In this document: in pieces, positions 34,126 to 42,545 of the stretch | How the letters are laid out: each line of letters opens with the position of its first letter | Numbering within the stretch: position 1 is the first letter of the stretch | Assembly: GCA_904374465.1 (NCBI GenBank) | Contig: CAJFFY010000009.1 | Coordinates: 100,362 to 164,361, forward strand | DNA: 64,000 bases | Direction of reading: 5' to 3' | Origin: an uncultured Subdoligranulum sp. | Lineage (GTDB): Bacteria > Bacillota > Clostridia > Oscillospirales > Ruminococcaceae | Position numbers and translations under genes: made by a program | Notes under the pieces: model-generated | What the model saw: only the letters and a program-made list of their open reading frames with translations | Database searches by the model: none | Told to the model about the DNA's origin: nothing

Positions 34126-34962
34126 ATGAATACCAGTATGAAAAGCAACAAGCGGCTTTCCACCACGCTGACGTATGTTGTTCTGATCCTGGGCAGCATC
34201 CTGATGATCTTCCCCTTTGTGTGGATGCTTCTGACCAGCTTCAAAACCCAGGCCGAATCCATGGTTATTCCGCCGCAGATTCTTCCCTCTCACTGGGCGC
34301 TGGACAACTTCACCACCGCGCTGGCAAGCCTTCCCTTCTTCAACCTTTACGTCAACACCGGTCTTCTGATTGTGTTCCGCGTGCTGTGCGCCGTGATCTT
34401 CAGCTCGATGGCCGGCTACGCCTTCGCCAAACTGCAGTTCCCCTGCAAGAACCTGCTGTTCGGCATTGTGCTGGTGCAGATGATGCTGCCCAGCCAGATC
34501 TTCATCACCCCGCAGTACCTGATGCTGGCCCGTCTGGGCCTGACCAACACGATCTTCGCGCTGGTCTTCCCCGGCCTGGTGTCCGCTTTCGGCACCTTCT
34601 TCCTGCGGCAAACGTACTTGGGCATCCCCAATGAAATCGCCGAGGCCGCCTATCTGGACGGCTGCAACAAATGGCAGACCTTCACCAAGGTCATGTTCCC
34701 GCTGACCGGTTCCAGCTGCGCCGCCCTGGCCATCTTCACCGCGGTGTTCGCCTACTCCGACCTGATGTGGCCGCTGATCTGCAACACCGACCTGAACATG
34801 ATGACCCTGTCCGCCGGCCTTTCCACCCTGAACGGCCAGTACACCACCAACTTCCCGGTCCTGATGGCCGGCAGCTTCCTGGCCATGATTCCCATGGTCA
34901 TCCTCTATCTGCTGTTCCAGAAACAGTTCATCCAGGGCATTGCGATGACCGGCGGCAAATAA
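34126..34962 (+). CDS. Sugar ABC transporter permease (MsmG/MalG type)
   Basis: A 278-residue CUT1 permease with six helices. The EAA motif is in IAEAAYLDGCNKWQTFTKVM, and PFVWMLLTSFKTQAESM follows the first helix, as is usual for MalG-like proteins. It pairs with the permease just upstream (3-bp gap). A terminator-like hairpin follows at about 35001-35050, so the two glycosidase genes downstream may be expressed at a lower level by read-through or from another start. Confidence 0.95.
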   Translation: MNTSMKSNKRLSTTLTYVVLILGSILMIFPFVWMLLTSFKTQAESMVIPPQILPSHWALDNFTTALASLPFFNLYVNTGLLIVFRVLCAVIFSSMAGYAFAKLQFPCKNLLFGIVLVQMMLPSQIFITPQYLMLARLGLTNTIFALVFPGLVSAFGTFFLRQTYLGIPNEIAEAAYLDGCNKWQTFTKVMFPLTGSSCAALAIFTAVFAYSDLMWPLICNTDLNMMTLSAGLSTLNGQYTTNFPVLMAGSFLAMIPMVILYLLFQKQFIQGIAMTGGK

Positions 34963-35000
34963 TGCGCCCCATCGCTCCCATCGCCTGACCACAGGCTCCC

Positions 35001-35050
35001 GGCGGCAGGCGGACGGTCGGTATCACCGTTCCGCCCGCCTGCTGCTTTTT
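35001..35050 (+). terminator. Terminator-like hairpin after the permease genes
   Basis: An imperfect GC-rich stem (about 35001-35017 with 35025-35045) followed by TTTTT. It lies between the importer genes and the GH36 gene, so it may tune downstream expression. Confidence 0.6.
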
Positions 35051-35134
35051 GTTGGGAAAACAGTGCGTCCGGTCTGCCGGAAATTATCCGTCGCCGACAC
35101 TGTCTATAGATTCTTTTTTTCAGGAGGTCCTTTT

Positions 35135-37384
35135 ATGGGCATTCAATTCAACTCCGCCACAGGCGTTTTTGCTCTGCAAACCGCACACACCAGCTACCAC
35201 ATGCAGGTAGACGAACGGGGGCATCTGCTGCACCTGTACTATGGCCGCACCATCGGCCAGGGTAATCTGAGCGCACTGTACCCCCGTGCCGACCATGGCT
35301 TTTCGCCGGACTACTATGCCTGCCGCCGGGAACGCGGCGTTTCGCCCGATGTGCTCCCCCAGGAATACACCGGCTGCAATGTGGGCGATTTCCGGTTGTC
35401 CTGCCTGGTGGTGCGCAACGAAGCGGGTGCGGCCGGTGCGGATTTTGTCTATGTATCCCACCGGATTGAATCGGGCAAGTATGCCCTGGAGGGATTGCCC
35501 AGTGCCCACGCTGAGACCGGAGACGAGGTGAGCACCCTGTGCATCACACTGCGGGACTTTGTCACCGGCCTGGAGCTGGACCTTCTGTACGGCGTTTTTG
35601 CCGACCAGGATATCATTACCCGCGCTGCAAGGCTGCGCAACAACGGCACCGAGTCCCTCCGGCTGGAGAAGGTCGCTTCCCTGTGCCTGGATCTGCCCTT
35701 CGGTCAATGGGATCTGATCCACTTCCATGGCCGCCACGCCATGGAACGGCAGATGCAGCGCACCCCGCTGGCCAGCGCCATCCAGACGGTGTCCTCCACC
35801 CGCGGGGCCTCCAGCCATCACCACAACCCCTTTGTGATCCTTTGCGACCGGGACGCCACCGAGACCGCCGGTCTGTGCTACGGTATGATGCTGGTGTATT
35901 CCGGCAGCCATCGCACCGACATCGAGGTGGATCAGAACGGTTCCACCCGGCTGGTCAGCGGTATCCACGACGAGCGGTTCAGCTGGCAGCTCAACCCCGG
36001 TGAGGCCTTCACCGCTCCCGAGGCGCTGCTGTGCTGCACCACCTGCGGCCTGACCGCCCTGTCCCAGCGGTATCAGCATTTTGTGCGGCACAACATCTGC
36101 CGCAGCCCCTACCGCTTCAAGCGCCGCCCGGTGCTGATCAACAACTGGGAGGCCACCTATTTTCAGTTCAACACCGAGAGCATCTGCCGTATTGCCGAAA
36201 AGGCCGCCAGCCTGGGCGTGGAGATGCTGGTGCTGGATGACGGCTGGTTCGGCAAGCGCAACGACGACAACAGCGGCCTGGGCGACTGGTTCGTCAACGA
36301 GGAAAAACTGCCCGGCGGCCTGAAACCGCTGATCGAGCGCATCAATGCCCTGGGCATGAAGTTCGGCATCTGGGTGGAGCCCGAGATGATCAGTGAGGAT
36401 TCCGACCTGTACCGTGCCCATCACGACTGGGCCCTGACGCTGCCCGGCCGCGATCCCGCCATGGGACGCGACCAGTTGGTGCTGGACATGGGCCGCCAAG
36501 AAGTGGTAGACTATTTGGTGGAGGTTTTGAGCGATCTGCTGCGCAACAACCACATTGAATACGTCAAATGGGATATGAACCGCAACATGTCCGATGTGTA
36601 CAGCCGTGCCCTGCCCCCCGAACGCCAGGGTGAGGTAGCCCACCGCTATATGCTGGGCGTCTACCGTCTGCTGGACACCCTGACCACCCGCTTCCCCCAG
36701 GTTTTGTTTGAGGGCTGTGCGGGTGGCGGCGGCCGCTTTGACGCCGGCATGCTGGCCTACTTCCCGCAGATCTGGTGCAGCGACGATACCGACGCCATCG
36801 AGCGGCTGATCATCCAGCACGGCACCTCTTTCGGCTATCCCATCTCGGCCATGGGCGCCCATGTGTCCGCCTGCCCCAACCACCAGACCGGCCGCACCAC
36901 CCCGCTGTGGACCCGCGCCGTGGTGGCCATGAGCGGTACCTTCGGCTATGAACTGGATCTGGGCAAGCTCTCTGAGGAGGAGTGCCATCAGGTCCGGCAG
37001 CAGATTGAAACCTTCAAACAGCTGTATGATGTGATCCAGAACGGCCGGTATTACCGGTTAAGCGATCCGTCCCGTCAGCTGCGTTATACGGCCTGGCAGA
37101 CCGTCACCGACACCGAGTCGCTGGTCAGCCTGGTGCTTACCCATCCCGAGGCCAACGCCCGCCCGCTGCACCTTTGCCTGCAGGGGCTGGAGGAGGATGC
37201 CCTCTACCGCGTGGAAAGCCTTCGGATTTACGGCACCACCTCCACCCCCGAAAACGGTGCCGCCGACGCGGATGCCTATGCGGGCGCTGTCTACAGCGGC
37301 AGCACCCTGATGTACGCGGGGTACACGCTGCCTCGGATGGTAGGTGATTTCCCCAGCGTGCAGCTGCACCTGGTGCGTGTGTAA
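35135..37384 (+). CDS. aga: GH36 alpha-galactosidase
   Basis: A 749-residue cytosolic enzyme that releases alpha-1,6-galactose from raffinose, stachyose or melibiose. After an N-terminal beta-sandwich, the TIM barrel has VLDDGWFGKRNDD (D368/D369), the nucleophile D480 in VKWDMNRNMSD, and the acid/base D550 in WCSDDTDAIERL, in the same spacing as Geobacillus AgaB. FEGCAGGGGRFD is the class signature loop. No signal peptide is present, so it acts on imported sugar. The start ATG follows AGGAGGT. It sits between the importer and the sucrose-acting GH13 enzyme. Confidence 0.96.
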   Translation: MGIQFNSATGVFALQTAHTSYHMQVDERGHLLHLYYGRTIGQGNLSALYPRADHGFSPDYYACRRERGVSPDVLPQEYTGCNVGDFRLSCLVVRNEAGAAGADFVYVSHRIESGKYALEGLPSAHAETGDEVSTLCITLRDFVTGLELDLLYGVFADQDIITRAARLRNNGTESLRLEKVASLCLDLPFGQWDLIHFHGRHAMERQMQRTPLASAIQTVSSTRGASSHHHNPFVILCDRDATETAGLCYGMMLVYSGSHRTDIEVDQNGSTRLVSGIHDERFSWQLNPGEAFTAPEALLCCTTCGLTALSQRYQHFVRHNICRSPYRFKRRPVLINNWEATYFQFNTESICRIAEKAASLGVEMLVLDDGWFGKRNDDNSGLGDWFVNEEKLPGGLKPLIERINALGMKFGIWVEPEMISEDSDLYRAHHDWALTLPGRDPAMGRDQLVLDMGRQEVVDYLVEVLSDLLRNNHIEYVKWDMNRNMSDVYSRALPPERQGEVAHRYMLGVYRLLDTLTTRFPQVLFEGCAGGGGRFDAGMLAYFPQIWCSDDTDAIERLIIQHGTSFGYPISAMGAHVSACPNHQTGRTTPLWTRAVVAMSGTFGYELDLGKLSEEECHQVRQQIETFKQLYDVIQNGRYYRLSDPSRQLRYTAWQTVTDTESLVSLVLTHPEANARPLHLCLQGLEEDALYRVESLRIYGTTSTPENGAADADAYAGAVYSGSTLMYAGYTLPRMVGDFPSVQLHLVRV

Positions 37385-37424
37385 GACACCTACACAGCCC
37401 CGAACAGAGCAAGGAGGAATTTTC

Positions 37425-39635
37425 ATGAAATCTGGAAAGAAAAAGGCCGCGGCAGCCCGCCGGGCGGCTGCCGCCAAAGCGGCGGTGAAGTCTGCCGAAG
37501 CGCCGGCTGCGGAGCAAGCCGCTGCCAAACCGGCTGCGGAACCGGTTGCCCCCAAGGCGGAAGAAACATCGGCCGCGCAGCCTGCCCTGAAGGCAGCGCC
37601 GAAGCAGGAAAAGCTCAAGGCGGCCCCCACCCAGGAGAAACTGAAAGCGGCCCCCCAGCCGGAAAAACTCAAGGCAGCCCCCAAGAAGGAAGCCCTGAAG
37701 GCCGCACCGCAGCCGGAGAAGCTGAAGGCAGCCCCCAAGAAAGAGGCCCTGAAGGCTGCACCGCCGGTGGAAAGCCAGCCCGCCGATACCGGTGACGCCG
37801 CCTTTGAGCGCCGCCTGGCCCGGCACTACGATGAGCTGAAATGGCTGTACTGTGAGCTGTACCATGGTGACATGCAGGCCTTTGACTACTGTATCTCGAT
37901 GCTGCGCCGGGCCTGGGCCGACCGCAAACCGGCTCTGCGCGCCCAGGATGCCGCCCGGGAGTCGGACCCCAACTGGTACCGCCGCCGGGACCTGCTGGGC
38001 ATGATGATGTATACCAACGCCTTTGCCGGCACCCTGAAAGGGGTGGAGGAAAAGCTGCCCTACATCCAGGAATGCGGCGTCAACTACCTGCACCTGATGC
38101 CGCTGCTGCAGAGCCCCAAGGGCCGCAGCGACGGTGGTTACGCGGTGGCGGATTTCCGCACGGTGGAACCGGAATTGGGCACCATGGCGGACCTGGAACA
38201 CCTGGCGGATTCCTGCCGGGAGAAGGGCATGAGCCTGTGTCTGGACTTCGTCATGAACCACACCAGCGAGGACCACGAGTGGGCCAAAAAGGCCCGGGCA
38301 GGTGAACCGGGCTACCGGGAGCGGTACTTCTTCTATGACAACTGGGATATTCCCAACGAATTCGAGAAAACAGTGCCCCAGGTCTTCCCCACCACGGCGC
38401 CGGGCAGCTTTACCTGGCTGGACGACTGCCAGCAGGTGGTCATGACCAACTTCTATCCCTACCAGTGGGACCTGAACTACGCCAACCCCGTGGTGTTCAA
38501 CGACATGACGGAGAACCTGCTCTACTTAACCAACCGCGGCATTGACGTCATCCGCCTGGACGCGGTCCCCTATATCTGGAAAGAGCTGGGCACCTCCTGC
38601 CGCAACCTGCCCCAGGTCCACACCCTGGTGCGGATGATGCGAATGGTCTGCGAGATCGTCTGCCCCAGCGTGTTGCTGCTGGGCGAGGTGGTCATGGAGC
38701 CCGCCAAGGTGGTGCCCTACTTCGGCACGCCGGAAAAACCGGAATGCCACATGCTGTATAACGTGACCACCATGGCCACCACCTGGAACTCGCTGGCCAC
38801 GGGGGATGTTTCGCTGCTGCGCCACCAGATGGATACCGTCTGCGCGCTGCCCCGGGACTTCCTGTTCCTGAACTATCTGCGCTGCCATGACGACATCGGC
38901 TGGGGCCTGGACTACCCCTGGCTGGGTGCCCGGTTCGGCACCAACGAGGTAGCCCACAAGAAGTTCCTGAACGACTGGTTCACCGGCAAATGGCCGGGCA
39001 GCGACAGCCGGGGTGAGTTGTACAACGATGACCCCCGCCTGGGTGATGCCCGCCTGTGCGGCACCACCGCCTCGCTGTGTGGTGTGGAAGCGGCCGACTT
39101 CGAGAAAGACCCCTTCAAGCTGGAGCGGGCCATCTCCTGCGACCTGATGCTGCACGCCTGGATGCTGACCCAGAGCGGCATTCCGGTGCTCTACAGCGGC
39201 GATGAGATCGGCCAGCTGAACGATTATACCTACCACGACGATCCCGAAAAGTGGGACGACAGCCGGTACATCCACCGCGGCAACTTCCAGTGGGATCTGG
39301 CCGAGTTGCGCCATGACACCACCACCCGCCAGGGCAAACAGTTTGAAGGCCTGCGCCGGATGGAAACCATCCGTGCCGAAGAGCAAGCCTTTGACGCCCA
39401 GGCCGATGTGTGGACTTTTGACACCGGCAGCAGCCATGTACTGGGCGTTGGCCGGTGGTACCAGGGCCATAAGCTGATCGCTTTCTTCAACTTCAGCCCG
39501 GAATTTGTGCACGTCTCCTCCTGGGAGAAGGGCCCCTATGATGAGCTGATGTATGGCGGTCACCGGGACGACCTGAACGATGTGGAGCTGTATCCCTATG
39601 GCTTCGCCTGGTTCCTGCACACCGAAGACATCTGA
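37425..39635 (+). CDS. GH13 amylosucrase-like enzyme with repetitive N-terminal extension
   Basis: A 736-residue protein. Residues 1-120 are Ala/Lys/Pro/Glu-rich and include seven copies of a 9-residue unit (consensus LKAAPxxEK, residues 55-117). From about residue 125 it matches amylosucrase/sucrose hydrolase (GH13_4): LHLMPLLQSPKGRSDGGYAV, nucleophile D379 in DVIRLDAVPYIWK, acid E421 in LLLGEVV, and H488-D489 in RCHDDIGWG. Neisseria amylosucrase is about 100 residues shorter at the N-terminus. It probably cleaves sucrose released by the alpha-galactosidase, perhaps transferring glucose to a glucan. The ATG follows AAGGAGGAA. Confidence 0.88.
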   Translation: MKSGKKKAAAARRAAAAKAAVKSAEAPAAEQAAAKPAAEPVAPKAEETSAAQPALKAAPKQEKLKAAPTQEKLKAAPQPEKLKAAPKKEALKAAPQPEKLKAAPKKEALKAAPPVESQPADTGDAAFERRLARHYDELKWLYCELYHGDMQAFDYCISMLRRAWADRKPALRAQDAARESDPNWYRRRDLLGMMMYTNAFAGTLKGVEEKLPYIQECGVNYLHLMPLLQSPKGRSDGGYAVADFRTVEPELGTMADLEHLADSCREKGMSLCLDFVMNHTSEDHEWAKKARAGEPGYRERYFFYDNWDIPNEFEKTVPQVFPTTAPGSFTWLDDCQQVVMTNFYPYQWDLNYANPVVFNDMTENLLYLTNRGIDVIRLDAVPYIWKELGTSCRNLPQVHTLVRMMRMVCEIVCPSVLLLGEVVMEPAKVVPYFGTPEKPECHMLYNVTTMATTWNSLATGDVSLLRHQMDTVCALPRDFLFLNYLRCHDDIGWGLDYPWLGARFGTNEVAHKKFLNDWFTGKWPGSDSRGELYNDDPRLGDARLCGTTASLCGVEAADFEKDPFKLERAISCDLMLHAWMLTQSGIPVLYSGDEIGQLNDYTYHDDPEKWDDSRYIHRGNFQWDLAELRHDTTTRQGKQFEGLRRMETIRAEEQAFDAQADVWTFDTGSSHVLGVGRWYQGHKLIAFFNFSPEFVHVSSWEKGPYDELMYGGHRDDLNDVELYPYGFAWFLHTEDI
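37587..37775 (+). repeat. 27-bp tandem repeats coding for LKAAP units
   Basis: Seven in-frame units of 27 bp inside the GH13 gene, each coding for LKAAP followed by four variable residues (KQEK, TQEK, QPEK, KKEA, QPEK, KKEA, PVES). The fourth to sixth units alternate in a two-unit pattern, a sign of repeat duplication. Confidence 0.85.
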
Positions 39636-39660
39636 CACTCCCGTTTTTTCCCCCATATAG

Positions 39661-39702
39661 CAGAAGGGACGCACCCATGCGGGTGCGTCCCTTCTGTTTT
39701 TT
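39661..39702 (+). terminator. Terminator of the raffinose-type locus
   Basis: A perfect stem of at least 15 bp (AGAAGGGACGCACCC with its complement) and a short ATG(C) loop, followed by six T. It separates the locus from the minus-strand uronate operon. Confidence 0.9.
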
Positions 39703-39716
39703 GCATCCGGAATGGT

Positions 39717-42506
39717 TTACCGCAACAGGATGCGGAACCGGGTGGTGTAGTCGGCTGCACCGTCCAGGCGGTAGGCGTCCTCCACGTCGGTCCCCCAACT
39801 GTCGATGCCGCCCACACCCCGCATGGCTCCCAGCACCGTCACGCTGGTGCGGCCGGTGTCCGGCAGCTCGCTGATGTGTTGGGCCGCTTCCAGTTCCTGG
39901 GCGGTGTTGGGCAGCGCCCGGAAGGCAAACGGTTCGCCGCAGCTCTGCAATTCCAGGGCCGCGGTGGTACGGCCGCGGGCATCCCGCTGCTGCAGCACCG
40001 CGCGGCGGGTCTGCAGGTGCAGGCCGCATTCCTGGGGTACCAGATGCGGTTCGATGTGCGGCACTTCCTCATGGCAGCCGAATTCGGCGCCCTTGTACCG
40101 GTCGGGGTAGGTTTCGCCCGAAAGACCGGTCCAGCGGGTGGCGGCCACCGGGGCCGCGGTCTGGAAGGTCACGCCGAAACAGGGCAGCTCCGGCGCACCG
40201 GCGGCGCCATGGTAGACGGCTTCCACCTCCAGGGCGCCCCGGTCGGTGACGGTGTAGGTCAGCACCGCCTCGGTACCCGGTACGGCGGGCAGCGCAAAGG
40301 TGTAGCGCAGTACCACCTTCTGAGCGGATTGCTCCAGAATCTCCGGTTTGCCGGCTTTGGCCAGTGTATCGGCCGCCAGCCAGGCCGCACTGCGCTGCGG
40401 GAACCCACAGCCACGGTCATTGTCGGTGGCTGCCCGCCAGACCGACGGCCGCGGGGCGCGCCAGAGCCATTCGGCGCCGCCCATGCGCAGCGAGACCGGG
40501 CCGCCTTCGGTGTAGGAGAAGAGAATTTCAAACCCGTTGCCTTTGACACCCAGGTTGCCGTCCCCTTCGGTCACGGTCAGCGGCGCGGTGGGCCGGGCGT
40601 TCCATTCGGCCGCCAGGGCCGCGTCGGCCGCGTTGGCGGCCGCGGCGTTGCGGGCATCGTAGGCCGCCCGGTCGGCTGCGTCGGCATACCAGTAGCGCAC
40701 TTCCTGCATGGCGGGCTTTTCGGCGCCGTCGGCATAGACGATGCCGTTGCCGCTGAAGTTGTAGTCGGTGGTGCGCTCGCCGAAATCACCGCCGTAGCCC
40801 AGCACCCGGCGTCCCAGGGCGTCGGTATGCCAGAGTGCCTGGTCCATGTAGTCCCAGATGAAGCCGCCCTGGTACTGGGGATATTCTTCGGCCAGGCGGA
40901 TGTAGCTTTCCATGCCGCCCAGGCTGTTGCCCATGTCGTGCATATATTCGCAGAGAACAAAGGGTTTGGCGGGCTTGGCTTCCAGATAATCCCGGATGTT
41001 CCAGGGCTTTTCGTACATGCGGCTTTCCATGTCGCTGATCTGGTCAAAGGCGCGGTTGTGGAACACGCCCTCGTAGTGCACCAGCCGGCCGGGGTCGTTC
41101 TTGTGGAAGAAGTCGCTCATGGCCAGGATGTCTTCCCCGGCATAGCTCTCGTTGCCGCAGGACCAGATGAGCACCGCCGCGTGGTTTTTGTCCCGCTCAA
41201 ACATGCTGCGGGCGCGGTCCACCACACATTCCTTCCATTCCGGCAGGCTGCCCGGCACGTTCCAGCTGGGCTCCACGCCGCCCAGCTTCTGCCAGCTGCC
41301 GTGGCTTTCCAGGTTGGCTTCGTCAATCATGTAGATGCCGTTGCGGTCGCACAGGTCGTACCACAGACTCTGGTCGGGATAATGGCAGGTGCGCACGGCG
41401 TTGATGTTGTTGCGTAAAAAGACCTCCATGGCCGCATACATATCCTCGGGGCCGATGGCGCGGCCCTTTTCGGCGTTCCACTCGTGGCGGTTGACACCGT
41501 TGAAGACCACCCGCTCCCCGTTCAGGCACATCACCCCGTCGATCATTTCGAACCGGCGGAAGCCGATGTCGTAGGGCACCACTTCCTGCACGGTGCCGGC
41601 GGCATCGGTGAGGGTCAGCAGCGCGTGGTAGAGGGTGGGGGTCTCGTGGCTCCAGGGCTGCACCCCCTGCAGCTCCAGCGTATCGCCGTTGACCGGCCCG
41701 TCGTAGAGGGCATAGCCCTCATCGTCGGCCAGGCGCAGCGTCACGGCAGCGCCGTCAGTCTCCCCTTCCAGTTTGAGGCGGGGGGTCAGCGTGCCGGTGG
41801 TGTTGTCCGGTTCCAGCCCGGTCTGCAGCCAGAGGTCGGCCAGATGCACCTTGGGCTTGGCATAGAGGAACACCGAACGGAAGATGCCCGAAAACCGGAA
41901 AAAGTCCTGGTCCTCAATCCAGGAGGCACTGCAACGCTTGTGCACCTCGACACAAAGGCGGTTGACACCCTCCTGCAGGCAGTCGGTCAGCTCAAACTCC
42001 GAGGGGGTGAAGCTGTCCTCGGCGTAGCCCACAAAAACACCGTTGCACCATAGGTACAGGGCCTGCTCGACGCCCTGGAAGCTGATGCAGACCCGCTGGC
42101 CCCGCAGCCCTTCGTCCAGGGTGAAGTCGGTTACATAGCTGCCCACCGGGGCGTTGTCCCAGTCGATCTGGGGCGGGCGCAGGGCGGCGCGGCCGTCCCA
42201 CGGGTAGAGGGTATTGGTGTATTGCAGTTCGCCGTAGCCCTGCAGCTCGATATGCCCCGGCACCCGGATGGTGCCGAAGCCCGAGAGATCGGCCTCCGGG
42301 CGCCAGAAATCCGCTGGACGGGCGGCGGGGTTGGGGCTCCAGGCAAAGCGCCATTCGCCGTCCAGGCTTTGGCGCAGGCTGGTGCGGTCGGCGACCGCTT
42401 CCTCCAGGGTACGGTAGGCCACATGGTCGGAATGGGCGTCCAGCCGGTTGACGGCAAAGACCGTGGGATCGGTCAGCCAGCGGAGTTCCGGTTTGATGGT
42501 AGGCAT
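39717..42506 (-). CDS. lacZ: GH2 beta-galactosidase (LacZ type)
   Basis: A 929-residue five-domain enzyme without signal peptide. The N-terminal sugar-binding and Ig-like domains (LDGEWRFAW, TNTLYPWDGR, RFSGIFRSV) are followed by the TIM barrel with acid/base E453 in WSCGNESYAGED and nucleophile E520 in VLCEYMHDMGNS. The C-terminal domain has the Bgal_small_N pattern (GNGFEILFSYTEGG, RAATDNDRGCGF). It hydrolyses terminal beta-galactose. It is the last gene of the uronate operon, which suggests that the target glycan or an imported fragment contains beta-galactose next to glucuronate. Confidence 0.95.
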   Translation of the reverse strand: MPTIKPELRWLTDPTVFAVNRLDAHSDHVAYRTLEEAVADRTSLRQSLDGEWRFAWSPNPAARPADFWRPEADLSGFGTIRVPGHIELQGYGELQYTNTLYPWDGRAALRPPQIDWDNAPVGSYVTDFTLDEGLRGQRVCISFQGVEQALYLWCNGVFVGYAEDSFTPSEFELTDCLQEGVNRLCVEVHKRCSASWIEDQDFFRFSGIFRSVFLYAKPKVHLADLWLQTGLEPDNTTGTLTPRLKLEGETDGAAVTLRLADDEGYALYDGPVNGDTLELQGVQPWSHETPTLYHALLTLTDAAGTVQEVVPYDIGFRRFEMIDGVMCLNGERVVFNGVNRHEWNAEKGRAIGPEDMYAAMEVFLRNNINAVRTCHYPDQSLWYDLCDRNGIYMIDEANLESHGSWQKLGGVEPSWNVPGSLPEWKECVVDRARSMFERDKNHAAVLIWSCGNESYAGEDILAMSDFFHKNDPGRLVHYEGVFHNRAFDQISDMESRMYEKPWNIRDYLEAKPAKPFVLCEYMHDMGNSLGGMESYIRLAEEYPQYQGGFIWDYMDQALWHTDALGRRVLGYGGDFGERTTDYNFSGNGIVYADGAEKPAMQEVRYWYADAADRAAYDARNAAAANAADAALAAEWNARPTAPLTVTEGDGNLGVKGNGFEILFSYTEGGPVSLRMGGAEWLWRAPRPSVWRAATDNDRGCGFPQRSAAWLAADTLAKAGKPEILEQSAQKVVLRYTFALPAVPGTEAVLTYTVTDRGALEVEAVYHGAAGAPELPCFGVTFQTAAPVAATRWTGLSGETYPDRYKGAEFGCHEEVPHIEPHLVPQECGLHLQTRRAVLQQRDARGRTTAALELQSCGEPFAFRALPNTAQELEAAQHISELPDTGRTSVTVLGAMRGVGGIDSWGTDVEDAYRLDGAADYTTRFRILLR

Positions 42507-42545
42507 AGACAGGGCTCCTTTCGGGGGGATCGGCTGAAACAGCCG

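Noticed and set aside
37587..37775. CRISPR-like repeat array
   Set aside because: The 27-bp repeats are contiguous, in frame and translate into a 9-residue unit; there are no unique spacers.
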